A stretch of DNA of 45,848 nt from an uncultured Bacilli bacterium (GCA_947625975.1 CANQQL010000005.1:1-45848); one strand, 5' to 3'. Shown: positions 34,587-41,986, counted from the first letter of the stretch. Notes: generated by a model from the sequence alone, not told the origin. Numbers and translations: made by a program.

Positions 34587-34677
34587 TTAAGAAATTATTA
34601 ACAATATGCTATAATCTCATCTTTGACAGTTGGAGAAAAGGGAAAGAAGAAAAAAAGCCTAAATAAAGGCGTTTTTC
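34587..34677 (+). other. Short promoter-terminator unit, possible small RNA
   Basis: TTAAGA (34587-34592) and an extended -10 TGC-TATAAT (34610-34615) are 17 bp apart. About 35 nt after the predicted start comes GCCT-AAATAA-AGGC (34657-34670) flanked by A and T runs, which could terminate in either direction. No open frame fits between, so a transcript of roughly 55 nt is the simplest reading. The rest of the 34360-34840 gap holds nothing I can name. Confidence 0.35.
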
Positions 34678-34842
34678 TACTTTTAATATAATCAAAAAAA
34701 GTTGTCCCGTATCTATTTTTTGGAGTTAGAGATGATTTTTTTAATATTAGAAATTCCATAGGCCTCTTTGTTAAGAGGTAATTCAAATAATAAAACTAAT
34801 AAATTAGATAGGTTTGAAGTTTTGTAATTAGATGCATAACCA

Positions 34843-35423
34843 ATGTCTTTTAATTTAAATAAATCTAAGTGTTTTCATCATGTCAAGTACATACCTTCTT
34901 TCTGCTCTATGAATTTAGCAAAATTCGATGAATTTTATAAAGCCCGTATGAGACTTATGAAAATTGAATTAGTGAACGTTTTAGGCTGCTCTGACGAAGT
35001 AAAAGCAGTATTGAGGCATCAATCAACAATGAAATAAATGAGGAACAAAAAGCATATTGTGCCAAGTACATTCCGATGTTAGAAGATTTTTTTAATAATC
35101 CATTAAAGAATGAATGGTGCAAAAAATACAACATGTATTCTGATGAACCAAAGAACGCTGAGAATCATGATGCAATATACAAAAATTTAATGACTGATGC
35201 CTATGAAGCTGGTGTTGTAATTAATAACTATAATTCAGTATTAAAAGATATTCCAAATTTAGAAAATCCATCAGATGAATTCTTGTCTTCTTTATCATTC
35301 ATTCAATTAATAGCAGCAATTGCACATTATTTCCATGCTGACCATTTTGATAAAGGATGTTTAGTAAGAGTTGTGGGCAATGGAATATTATTAAAATATT
35401 TTAGAGAAGTAGTAAGAAGATAA
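34843..35423 (+). pseudogene. Frameshifted hypothetical protein, DUF6508-like C-terminus
   Basis: Two consecutive frames, 34843-35037 (64 residues) and 35076-35423 (115 residues), look like parts of one gene. The second frame is open further upstream (SINNEINEEQKAYCAKYIPMLEDFF) and meets the first near 35005-35010, where one extra base would join ...CSDEVKAV to EASINNE.... The C-terminal end (FIQLIAAIAHYFHADHFDKGCLVRVVGNGILLKYFREV) resembles DUF6508 proteins of unknown function, an assignment from memory and tentative. If the second part is expressed alone it would start at ATG 35076, which has no good Shine-Dalgarno. Confidence 0.45.
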
Positions 35424-35513
35424 GAAGCATAAGAACTTATATAAATAGGTATTGTTCGACTTGTATATTTATAAAAGTATTCTTAAACTATAAATGAGAT
35501 TATGATAAAATAA

Positions 35514-35738
35514 AAAAATAAAAGCTACAAAACATACCCAATTAACCATAACTTTTGTTTAAACAAAAAAGAAGTAGAAGAAATACTTGCAAAATATAAT
35601 GATTTTGGTTTCCCAAACTTTTGCTATATTGCATGTAGATATGAAAATGACTATTTATTAGTCTATCTAGATCCTATAGATTATTATGCATATTTTTGTA
35701 ATAAAACACTTTTTGAAGATATTATGGACATCGATTAA
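35514..35738 (+). pseudogene. Start-less open frame, gene remnant
   Basis: A 74-codon open stretch with protein-like composition (KKEVEEILAKYNDFGFPNFCYIACRYEN...LLVYLDPIDYY) but no start codon and an in-frame stop just upstream. It is not recognised. Between it and 35940 there is only AT-rich sequence and a terminator. Confidence 0.3.
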
Positions 35739-35918
35739 GAGGAAGAAGAATTTCTACTCCAAACATTAAAACCAAAAGTTATAAAGATTACAAAGAGAGA
35801 TATAACACTTTCAATAAAAGACTAAATTATTAAATTGTGAATAAAAGATTATTATAGTATTGAATATTGAGAATGAAATCTTCCTAAAATTTGATTTAAA
35901 ACAATGATTTAAGAAGCA

Positions 35919-35942
35919 AACCACTCTCCAGCGAGTGGTTTT
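35919..35942 (+). terminator. Intrinsic terminator
   Basis: AACCACTC (35919-35926) pairs perfectly with GAGTGGTT (35933-35940) around TCCAGC. The T run is short (four). Confidence 0.6.
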
Positions 35943-35945
35943 CCT

Positions 35946-36197
35946 TTGCTAAAGGTGAAGATTATTAAGGCGAAAAATATAATTGATCAAAAAAAATCAA
36001 ATATAGCAACTAACGGAGCTTGGTTATGTGAATATTCGGTCTTAAATAGAATTGAAACAAATTCTATTGTTGTAAATTCATTATTAACTATATTATTTTC
36101 CTTTGTTGTTTTAAAAGAAAAATTAAGTAAAAAATCATTACTTGGTTTATCACTATTAACAGGTTTGATTGTTTTAATTATTGTGTTTGGTTTGTAA
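35946..36197 (+). pseudogene. C-terminal fragment of an EamA/DMT-family transporter
   Basis: The 83 codons end in the last helices of a drug/metabolite transporter: GAWLCEYSVLNR, then NSLLTILFSFVVLKEKLSKKSLLGLSLLTGLIVLIIVF. This is the typical EamA repeat end with the ...LxEKLS... loop. The other eight or so helices are missing and the first 25 codons have no family likeness, so this is taken as a remnant. The 36198-36430 gap has no gene. Confidence 0.6.
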
Positions 36198-36431
36198 AAG
36201 CATCATTTTATTTTTATAGGGTTTGACAATCAACATTTAGGTATATTAAAGAAAACCAGACCTTTGAAAGTGCAGAAATTGCACATACTCGAAAAATATA
36301 GATAGATTTTTTGTGAAATTCTAAATTGTGCATGAAATTAATATTAAAACCCGTTTTGTGAATTAGAGGTTATGATAACAATGGTAGAAATAGAAGATTT
36401 TATTTTTAATCAGTTAAACAAATAAAAAAAA

Positions 36432-36445
36432 GAGGGAAAACCCTC
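36432..36445 (-). terminator. Terminator of the dinJ-yafQ operon
   Basis: On the minus strand GAGGG-TTTT-CCCTC is followed by eight T. The left arm overlaps the yafQ stop codon. Confidence 0.85.
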
Positions 36446-36722
36446 ATTTGAAAAGATCGGAATGACTACCAATTCTATTTAATACTAAAATAAGAACATC
36501 ATCCTTGATGGAATAAATTAAAAGCCAGTCGGGTTCAATATGGCATTCTCTTACACTGCTATAATTACCACTTAAACTATGATCCCTAAATTTAGGAGGA
36601 AGCGGTTCACCATTAGATAGCATCTCAATAATAGAAAACAGCCTATCTAAATCCTTTCCTTGTTTTTTTGCCTTCTTAATATCCTTTTGAAATTGGGTAG
36701 TAAATTGAATTTTATACTTCAT
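36444..36722 (-). CDS. yafQ: YafQ-family mRNA interferase toxin
   Basis: A 92-residue RelE-superfamily toxin. The catalytic residues known for YafQ are all recognisable: His48 in RDHSL, His61 and Asp65 in CHIEPDWLLIY, and His87 in IGSHSDLF. YafQ cleaves mRNA on the ribosome and is held inactive by DinJ. The start overlaps the dinJ stop by 4 bp, so the antitoxin is made first. Expected to be active if expressed. Confidence 0.93.
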   Translation of the reverse strand: MKYKIQFTTQFQKDIKKAKKQGKDLDRLFSIIEMLSNGEPLPPKFRDHSLSGNYSSVRECHIEPDWLLIYSIKDDVLILVLNRIGSHSDLFK

Positions 36723-36982
36723 ATATCCAAAGCCTTTTTTAAATCATCTATGTTACTAAAAGCAGTGGAAGTTAAAGATTTACCTTCTTCAATTGCTTTC
36801 AGTGTTGTTTCATTTGGAATATTTAATTTTACATCAAAAGGGATTCCCTGTTCCTGAATAGCTTTTCTTAAAAATATATTAATCGCAGTTGTCATATTTA
36901 AACCAAGTTCATTAAAAATCTTTTCGGCAGCATTTTTAACATCCTTATCCATACGGATATTAATATTTGTACTTTCTTGCAT
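36719..36982 (-). CDS. dinJ: DinJ/RelB-family antitoxin
   Basis: An 87-residue ribbon-helix-helix antitoxin: NINIRMDKDVKNAAEKIFNELGLNMTTAINIFLRKAIQEQGIPFDV is the DinJ DNA-binding domain, and the C-terminal part would wrap around YafQ. The Shine-Dalgarno is GGAGG. The pair likely represses its own promoter through the inverted repeat found between the -35 and -10. Toxin-antitoxin modules often stabilise genomic islands. Confidence 0.93.
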   Translation of the reverse strand: MQESTNINIRMDKDVKNAAEKIFNELGLNMTTAINIFLRKAIQEQGIPFDVKLNIPNETTLKAIEEGKSLTSTAFSNIDDLKKALDI

Positions 36983-37003
36983 AAGTTGACCTCCTATATT
37001 ATT

Positions 37004-37040
37004 TTATGCTTATTTTAGTATTTTATACGCATAATGTCAA
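37004..37040 (-). promoter_or_regulatory. dinJ-yafQ promoter with embedded operator
   Basis: On the minus strand TTGACA (37035-37040), a 17-bp spacer and TAAAAT (37012-37017). Arms TTATGCTTAT (37004-37013) and ATACGCATAA (37025-37034) are complementary at nine of ten positions and fill the spacer and -10, the expected place for DinJ autorepression. Confidence 0.7.
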
Positions 37041-37185
37041 CACAATGCACATATTATCAATAGATTTCTTGTAATTAGGAGATAGCCATATAAATTGCAT
37101 ATATTAAGATTCAATAATAGATGCCTGAACAAAGAGATATTATTTATAAAATTAGTTTAGCTTTAGAGATTGAGTTTGTAATGGC

Positions 37186-37488
37186 ATGTTAGAACTATTT
37201 ACAGGCGTTTCCGGTATTCTAGCTTCACTTGGCTTGATGGAAGCAATTGATGTACAAAAGGAATTTCAAAAACTTTATTTTGATCTTGCAGGGAATCCCG
37301 AACCTGTAGCGCTAGATATGTTGTGGATGGTGACGGATGACAATCGCATTGTTTACGGGAGTTATTATCCGCATTCCCCTGCTAAAGTAATTATTTCAAA
37401 GAAAAAACATTTAGAAAATAATCCAAAATATAAGGAATTACTCTTTAAAATTTATGGAGAAAATGAAAAAATAATTTTAAATAAATAG
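37186..37488 (+). pseudogene. C-terminal fragment of an amidohydrolase (ACMSD-like)
   Basis: 100 codons resembling the end of the amidohydrolase-2 family, including the metal-site segment RIVYGSYYPHSPAKVI, in which the usual GSDYP aspartate is replaced by Tyr. Full enzymes have about 300 residues, and the N-terminal metal ligands are absent. It starts at an ATG without a good Shine-Dalgarno. It is read as a non-functional remnant. Confidence 0.55.
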
Positions 37489-37695
37489 GACGACTTATAT
37501 CTATAATAAATTTCAATTTAACTGCCTAGTCAAATAAGTTATTTTAAATAAAAAGATATTTTGAACGAGTTAGCCTACAAAGATCAGTATCAACTCTGTT
37601 AATTTTGCGACATTGCCTCCATCAGTGCCACTGTTTTATTTGGCAAGAATTTATTTTAACTTGAAAAAAATTAAAGATTAATTTATATAAAATCT

Positions 37696-37746
37696 ACCCA
37701 GTGAAATAGACACTTAAATAGATGCTCTACCAACTGGGTTTTATTA
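37696..37746 (+). terminator. Possible terminator with a long loop
   Basis: ACCCAGT (37696-37702) pairs with ACTGGGT (37733-37739), followed by TTTTATT. The 30-nt loop makes it a weaker candidate. The remainder of 37489-37889 shows no gene. Confidence 0.4.
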
Positions 37747-37889
37747 TGCATAAAGGCGAAGATTTTATGCCCTATTATTAGATTTAGTAAACCTATTACT
37801 CTTAAGCAATATTAAACAATTTGTTAACTTGAAGTAGGCGTATTTATTCGAGTAAACTAAAAATACTATTTATTCGGAGAGTTATATTT

Positions 37890-38734
37890 ATGCAAAAGAT
37901 TATTACAGAGAAAACAATCAAAAAATTTTTAGCACACCTTAAAAGCGAGGAAAAAAGCAAAAATACCGTGGAAAAATATCTACGGGATGTACGAGGTTTT
38001 GCCATCGCCCAAAACGGAAAACCGGTAACGAAAAAAAATGTAATTTGCTACAAACAACACTTGATAGAAAGCGGTTATGCAATTCGTAGCGTCAATTCAA
38101 TTTTAGCAAGTCTTAATAGTTTGTTCACGCTTTTAAACTGGCACGATTGCCGAGTGAAAACTTTAAAAGTACAGCGACAATTATTTTGTCACGAAGAGAA
38201 AGAATTGAACAAAGCGGAATATCAACGTTTGTGCCAAGCAGCACAAAATAAGCATAATGAAACGCCTAAACCTTATTTTACAGACTATTTGCAGTACCGG
38301 TATTCGCGTGAGCGAACTTCCGTTTATCACCGTAGAAGCAGTTCAACGCGGTGAAGCTATTGTGAATTGCAAATGCAAAACAAGAATAGTATTTTTAGTC
38401 AAATCCCTACAAAAAAAAATTACGTCAATACATTATAAAGCAGAAACTCAAATCAGGTACAATTTTCGTCACCCGTAAAGGCAAGCCAATGAGTAGGACG
38501 AACATATGGCGTGAAATGAAGGCATTGTGTGAAAGTGCTAATGTTGCACCAGGCAAGGTCTTTCCCCATAATTTACGTCATCTATTCGCACGGGTGTTTT
38601 ATGGTATAGAAAAGGATATTGCCAAACTAGCAGACATTCTCGGTCACTGTAGCATCAATACAACGAGAATCTATATTGTCAGCACTGGTATAGAACATCG
38701 TCACAAAATGGAAGCCATGCGACTGATTATATAA
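37890..38734 (+). pseudogene. XerC-like tyrosine recombinase interrupted by two +1 frameshifts; probable switch invertase
   Basis: Joining three frames gives one recombinase of about 280 residues. The SAM-like core-binding domain (SEEKSKNTVEKYLRDVRGFA...) runs to about residue 110. Catalytic segments follow: TGIRVSEL (Arg), HNLRHLFA (His-x-x-Arg), LGHCSINTTRIYIVST (His and Tyr nucleophile). The first shift is at GAAACG (about 38258), where one A too many separates ...NKHNE from RLNLILQ. The second is at a run of nine A (38411-38419), where eight would keep frame. The start has GGAGAG upstream. It lies next to a perfect inverted repeat, as inversion recombinases do. Each break is a single extra A, so sequencing error or slippage is possible. 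Confidence 0.8.
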
Positions 38735-38760
38735 AAAGTCGCTGAAAAGCAAACAGCGAC
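38733..38760 (-). terminator. Leftward terminator facing the invertible segment
   Basis: On the minus strand GTCGCTG (38754-38760), a nine-base loop, CAGCGAC (38738-38744), then five T (38733-38737). There is no T run in the plus direction. It would stop transcripts leaving the invertible segment leftwards. Its first four bases are shared with the left inverted repeat. Confidence 0.8.
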
Positions 38761-38781
38761 ATAATACACATTATGTTGCAA
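38757..38781 (+). repeat. Left inverted repeat (IRL) of the invertible segment
   Basis: 25 bp beginning CGACATAAT and ending ATGTTGCAA, the exact reverse complement of 39059-39083. It contains its own near-palindrome ACATAAT-ACAC-ATTATGT, i.e. two recombinase-arm-like halves around a short asymmetric spacer, as tyrosine-recombinase crossover sites have. Confidence 0.93.
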
Positions 38782-38833
38782 AAACTAATAAAATGCATTA
38801 AAGCATATATGTATTGTTTTTGCGATCATATAT

Positions 38834-38862
38834 AAAATACTGATACTTTTCGCAATAGTCAA
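38834..38862 (-). promoter_or_regulatory. Promoter inside the invertible segment, facing left (OFF orientation)
   Basis: Minus-strand -35 TTGACT (38857-38862), a 17-bp spacer and -10 TATTTT (38834-38839), start near 38827. TTGCGA (38820-38825) and TCGCAA (38850-38855) form an inverted repeat around the -10 that could be an operator. As assembled, the transcript would run about 90 nt to the terminator at 38733-38760. Confidence 0.65.
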
Positions 38863-39058
38863 TAATGGAAACAAAAAAAATACAAAATGTTTAAAAACTT
38901 TTTTGAAAAAAGGTGAATTTTATTCCAGATTTATCAAAAATTTTATAACACGAAATAAGCCTTTTCAAAAGTACAAATGAAAAGACTTGTGTTTTTGTGC
39001 ACATTTTATGAAAAACAGTTCGATTAGATTACCAGATACTATTTTTATCAGACATAAG

Positions 39059-39083
39059 TTGCAACATAATGTGTATTATGTCG
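39059..39083 (+). repeat. Right inverted repeat (IRR) of the invertible segment
   Basis: 25 bp beginning TTGCAACAT and ending ATTATGTCG, exact reverse complement of 38757-38781. It ends 30 bp before the sipW ATG, so only a leader and Shine-Dalgarno separate the switch from the operon. Confidence 0.93.
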
Positions 39084-39113
39084 TTTTTGCATCGTAGGAA
39101 GGAGTTTATCTAT

Positions 39114-39755
39114 ATGGAATCGAATCAACTAGAAAACAGTAATAGTGCTGATAAACTAGGCAAAAAAACTGTCGGTGGAAAAAAACACAATTTTATCGGC
39201 ATCGCTAACATTATTGGAATTCTCCTTTGTATCCTCATGTTGCCGGGCTTTATAATCTCCACAACACTTTTCGCCAGTTCTCTAATTCATAGTGATCTTC
39301 CGCCAAGTTGCTTCGGTTATACACCCCTAATAGTGGAAACTGGTAGTATGTCACCGGTTTTTGATGAAGAGGATGTTGTGTTGATTAAAAATAGCACTCC
39401 CGACATGTCTTTCGATGTTGACGATATTATCTGCTATCATAGTGGTAACGTTTATGTGACACATCGAATAATAGAAGTTACCACAGATGAAAATGGGATC
39501 ACATTATATACTACAAAAGGAGACGCAAACAATGCCGCTGATGAAGAAGCGGTACACCAAGATCAAATCCTTGGCATTTACAAGACACGTTTTAAGGCCA
39601 TGGGCAAAACGCTTATGTTTATTCAAACACCAGCAGGTATGATTCTATGCGTAATGATACCTTTTTGCATTGTGCTCCTACTCTTTTTCGTCCCGCCACT
39701 AATCGCGGCTCGTAAAAAAGAAAATTCCTCGAAAGAGGAGCATTCTATTCGGTAA
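39114..39755 (+). CDS. sipW: SipW-type (ER-type) signal peptidase I, first gene of the fibre operon
   Basis: A 213-residue membrane protease. It has a transmembrane helix at about 26-58, the catalytic Ser78 in ETGSMSP, His117 in VTHRI and the acid in KGDANN (Asp137), the Ser-His-Asp arrangement of SipW/ER-type signal peptidases. A C-terminal helix lies at about 182-204. SipW processes TasA-like fibre proteins, whose precursors are encoded next. In-frame codons from 39069 fall inside the inverted repeat. The ATG at 39114 has AAGGAG ten bases upstream and gives a normal start. Expression probably depends on the orientation of the upstream switch. Confidence 0.92.
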   Translation: MESNQLENSNSADKLGKKTVGGKKHNFIGIANIIGILLCILMLPGFIISTTLFASSLIHSDLPPSCFGYTPLIVETGSMSPVFDEEDVVLIKNSTPDMSFDVDDIICYHSGNVYVTHRIIEVTTDENGITLYTTKGDANNAADEEAVHQDQILGIYKTRFKAMGKTLMFIQTPAGMILCVMIPFCIVLLLFFVPPLIAARKKENSSKEEHSIR

Positions 39756-39820
39756 TAGCCTGCCGGCCACACGGATTAGGTGATTACATATATTAAATTA
39801 TATTTTGGAGGTTTTGAAAC

Positions 39821-40441
39821 ATGTTTAAAACAAAGAAAAATGGTTTTTTAAAAGCATCTGGTATTATGCTAGCTTCCATGATGCTAGCTACTGGTGTCAT
39901 TTCTGGTACTATGGCAAAATACAAATCTACCGGAACCACTGAAGGTAGTGTAAGTATTGCAAAGTGGGACATTCAAGTTGGTTCATCCACACTCGCAGCG
40001 ATGGATGCCCTTCAATTCGAGATTTACGACACAGTTGAGTCTGGAGGCAAATTTACGAATGAAGATGATAATGTCAAAAAAGGTATGATTGCTCCAGGTA
40101 CATGGGGGTTTGCAAGAATAGAAATTAAAAATGTGGGTGAAGTTGATGCTAACATTAGCGCTACTTTCACAAAAAATAGTTTGAGTGGTGCTCTGCCTGC
40201 AGGAATGAAATTTGAGGTTGTTAAAGATGATGCACCAGTAGATTATAAAAGTATCACTGGCACGACACTTTCTATTAGTGATGAGGTCGTCACTAAAAAA
40301 ACTGGTACTCTCAATTTATATGTTGCATTTGTATGGTCATTCGAGAGTAATGATAATGATGCCAATGATATGACTTTTGCTTCAGGAGCTGAAAGTCTTA
40401 AATTAGGCGATCTAGCTATTACTGCTACTCAAGTAGACTAA
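39821..40441 (+). CDS. TasA/camelysin-like secreted fibre subunit 1
   Basis: A 206-residue exported protein. The N-terminus has the SipW-cognate signal: basic start MFKTKKNGF, hydrophobic GIMLASMMLATGVISGT and the MAKYKSTGT junction, with cleavage likely after Ala32. The mature part is an all-beta TasA-like domain: SIAKWDIQV, APGTWGFARIEIKNVGEVDANISA, LNLYVAFVWSFES. TasA and CalY polymerise into extracellular matrix fibres. GGAGG precedes the ATG. It follows sipW by 65 bp. Very similar in layout to the second subunit at 40768. Confidence 0.88.
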   Translation: MFKTKKNGFLKASGIMLASMMLATGVISGTMAKYKSTGTTEGSVSIAKWDIQVGSSTLAAMDALQFEIYDTVESGGKFTNEDDNVKKGMIAPGTWGFARIEIKNVGEVDANISATFTKNSLSGALPAGMKFEVVKDDAPVDYKSITGTTLSISDEVVTKKTGTLNLYVAFVWSFESNDNDANDMTFASGAESLKLGDLAITATQVD

Positions 40442-40450
40442 TAAGCAAAA

Positions 40451-40536
40451 ACAAGCAGACGACGCATGCGTCATCTGGATTGATACAACTGGACTGACAG
40501 CCTTAGATGTGGCGCTGGCTGTCTGGTCTGCTGTGT
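40451..40536 (+). ncRNA. Structured intercistronic RNA element between the two fibre-subunit genes
   Basis: Three nested helices can be drawn. An enclosing stem is AGCAGAC (40454-40460) with GTCTGCT (40526-40532). A 12-base self-complementary GACGCATGCGTC is at 40461-40472. A hairpin is GACAGCC (40496-40502) with GGCTGTC (40517-40523). The stretch is noticeably richer in G+C than its surroundings. No T run follows, so it is not a simple terminator. It may stabilise or process the mRNA. Confidence 0.5.
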
Positions 40537-40567
40537 CTAAAATTATTAATTAAACCTTTAATAGTGG

Positions 40568-40595
40568 AGTTTGCAAGAATAGTTTTCTGCAAACT
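40568..40595 (+). other. Hairpin in the leader of the second fibre-subunit gene
   Basis: AGTTTGCA (40568-40575) and TGCAAACT (40588-40595) form a perfect 8-bp stem with a 12-base loop. No T run follows. Confidence 0.45.
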
Positions 40596-40640
40596 ATACT
40601 CTTAAGTGCTTAAATTAGCAATAGAAGTGAGGTGTGCAAT

Positions 40641-40775
40641 ATGGAACTATATGAAATCACGAAATACGGAAATCGTAATTTTTTTCTTCCCTTTCTCTAT
40701 GTAGACAAGGCGATAGTAGACCAGGCATACATCAAAACACAAATTATATACATAGGAGGTTATGCAGATGATTGA
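40641..40775 (+). CDS. 44-residue small ORF overlapping the second fibre-subunit start
   Basis: ATG 40641 with GAGGTG upstream opens 44 codons (MELYEITKYGNRNFFLPFLY...IYIGGYADD) ending TGA at 40773-40775, eight bases into the next gene. The AGGAGG of the next gene lies inside this ORF. The layout suggests translational coupling or a leader peptide. No signal peptide and no family are recognised. Confidence 0.45.
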   Translation: MELYEITKYGNRNFFLPFLYVDKAIVDQAYIKTQIIYIGGYADD

Positions 40776-41433
40776 AATAAAGAAAAACAGCTTTCTTAAA
40801 ATTGCATGTCTTATGCTAGTTGTCATAATGCTAGCTACCAGCATAATTTCCGGAACTCTTGCTAAGTATTATAGTGAAGGGAATGTATCCGCTGGCAATT
40901 TAGCATTAACTATAGCGAAGTGGAATGTGCAGGTTGAAGATCAAACACTAGGTGACTCGGAATTTTCTGTTGAAATAAGCAATCTCGAGTGGGAAATCGC
41001 AAATATAGAAGAAGAGGTCACCACCGCGGCAACACCTTATGCTGCTGCACCTGGAACATGGGGATTTGCACAAATCGTCACGATTGAGAACCAAAGCGAT
41101 GTGGATGCAATCGTGAAAATCAATTTCGATGATTTTTCACTGCCTGATGCAACGAAATATGGTAAATATGGTATGGAGTTCAAGATTGTTGCAATGCCTC
41201 ATATTGAATCAATTGATGATATGTCGGGTTATGAAGACATGACAAACGATGACGTGGTTGACCTTAAAAATGACGGTGTTAGAATTGCGATTAATGATAG
41301 TATAACTATTTATGTTTGCTATACATGGGAGTTCGATGGTGATACCAAAAATAATGTTGATGATACGGATATAGCCGGAGAATCGATTGAATTTGGTGGT
41401 ACTATCACCATCACAGCGGAGCAGGCAAACTAA
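40768..41433 (+). CDS. TasA/camelysin-like secreted fibre subunit 2
   Basis: A 221-residue precursor paralogous to the 39821 product. The signal KNSFLKIACLMLVVIMLATSIISGTLAKYYSEG aligns without gaps (cleavage likely after Ala32). The TIAKWNVQVEDQTL, APGTWGFAQIVTIENQSDVDAIVKI and ITIYVCYTWEFDG segments match, with an insert at about 75-90. Of the ATGs at 40762 and 40768, the second has correct eight-base spacing from AGGAGG. Likely processed by one of the two SipW enzymes and incorporated in the same fibre, perhaps as a minor subunit. Confidence 0.87.
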   Translation: MIEIKKNSFLKIACLMLVVIMLATSIISGTLAKYYSEGNVSAGNLALTIAKWNVQVEDQTLGDSEFSVEISNLEWEIANIEEEVTTAATPYAAAPGTWGFAQIVTIENQSDVDAIVKINFDDFSLPDATKYGKYGMEFKIVAMPHIESIDDMSGYEDMTNDDVVDLKNDGVRIAINDSITIYVCYTWEFDGDTKNNVDDTDIAGESIEFGGTITITAEQAN

Positions 41434-41458
41434 GCAGTATTTTCTAGGCGCAAATAGC

Positions 41459-41986
41459 ATGATACAAAAAAATAGTTTACGTCTAACACGGAAGATTGCT
41501 AGAGGAATATTTGCGGGGTTATTTCTTCTGATTGTGTGCTTATTCGGATATACGACGATTGCGCGCGTTACAGGTAATCCCCTTCCCACCGTTTTTGGGT
41601 GGGGTAGCGCTGTAGTGCTTTCCGGTAGTATGGAACCGGAGCTTCCGGTTGGTACACTTATTCTCATTCACAAAGAGAATAGCTACAAAGCTGGAGAAAT
41701 TGTCACATACGAAGATGAATATGGGAACCTTGTCACCCATCGGCTGGTGTCTTTGGAAAACGGAGAGGCTATCACGAAGGGTGATGCAAATAATACAGAG
41801 GATGCCTCGTTCACAGCATCAAAGATTTATGGAAAAGTAAAGGCTGTGCTACCTGGCGTCGGTGGCATAATTCTATGGTTAAAGACGCCACTAGGAATTT
41901 GCACAATCTTATTGATTGGCGGGTTACTAATAATTATTTCAAGTTATTTCAAAAGAAAGGTGGATCAAAAAAATGCTCAAACATAA
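41459..41986 (+). CDS. Second SipW-type signal peptidase I
   Basis: A 175-residue membrane protease with one N-terminal helix (about 14-33), catalytic Ser57 in LSGSMEP, His94 in VTHRL, Asp109 in KGDANN and a C-terminal helix. It is shorter than the first SipW. The two differ clearly in sequence, so they may serve different precursors. Its Shine-Dalgarno is weak (TAGGCG), 25 bp after the fibre gene. The end overlaps the next gene by 14 bp, pointing to co-translation with that protein. Confidence 0.9.
   Translation: MIQKNSLRLTRKIARGIFAGLFLLIVCLFGYTTIARVTGNPLPTVFGWGSAVVLSGSMEPELPVGTLILIHKENSYKAGEIVTYEDEYGNLVTHRLVSLENGEAITKGDANNTEDASFTASKIYGKVKAVLPGVGGIILWLKTPLGICTILLIGGLLIIISSYFKRKVDQKNAQT

Larger units (their letters stand above)
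38757..39083. mobile_element. Invertible promoter segment (inverton), 327 bp with repeats
   Basis: A perfect 25-bp inverted repeat encloses 277 bp (38782-39058) without coding potential. It lies between a XerC-like recombinase and a SipW/TasA operon that has no other visible promoter. Inside is one good promoter, on the minus strand. I found no comparable plus-strand promoter. In this orientation the operon should be silent (OFF). Inversion would move the promoter to face sipW with a leader of about 100 nt. Inversion itself is inferred and is not shown by one sequence. Confidence 0.82.

Noticed and set aside
34598-34786. Open frame of 62 codons on the minus strand
   Set aside because: It overlaps the promoter-terminator unit, has no Shine-Dalgarno and reads as low-complexity Phe/Lys-rich sequence.
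38782-39058. A rightward promoter inside the invertible segment as assembled
   Set aside because: Candidates such as TTGTGT near 38987 and TATTTT near 39040 lack a partner hexamer at 16-18 bp. None approaches the leftward TTGACT-N17-TATTTT.
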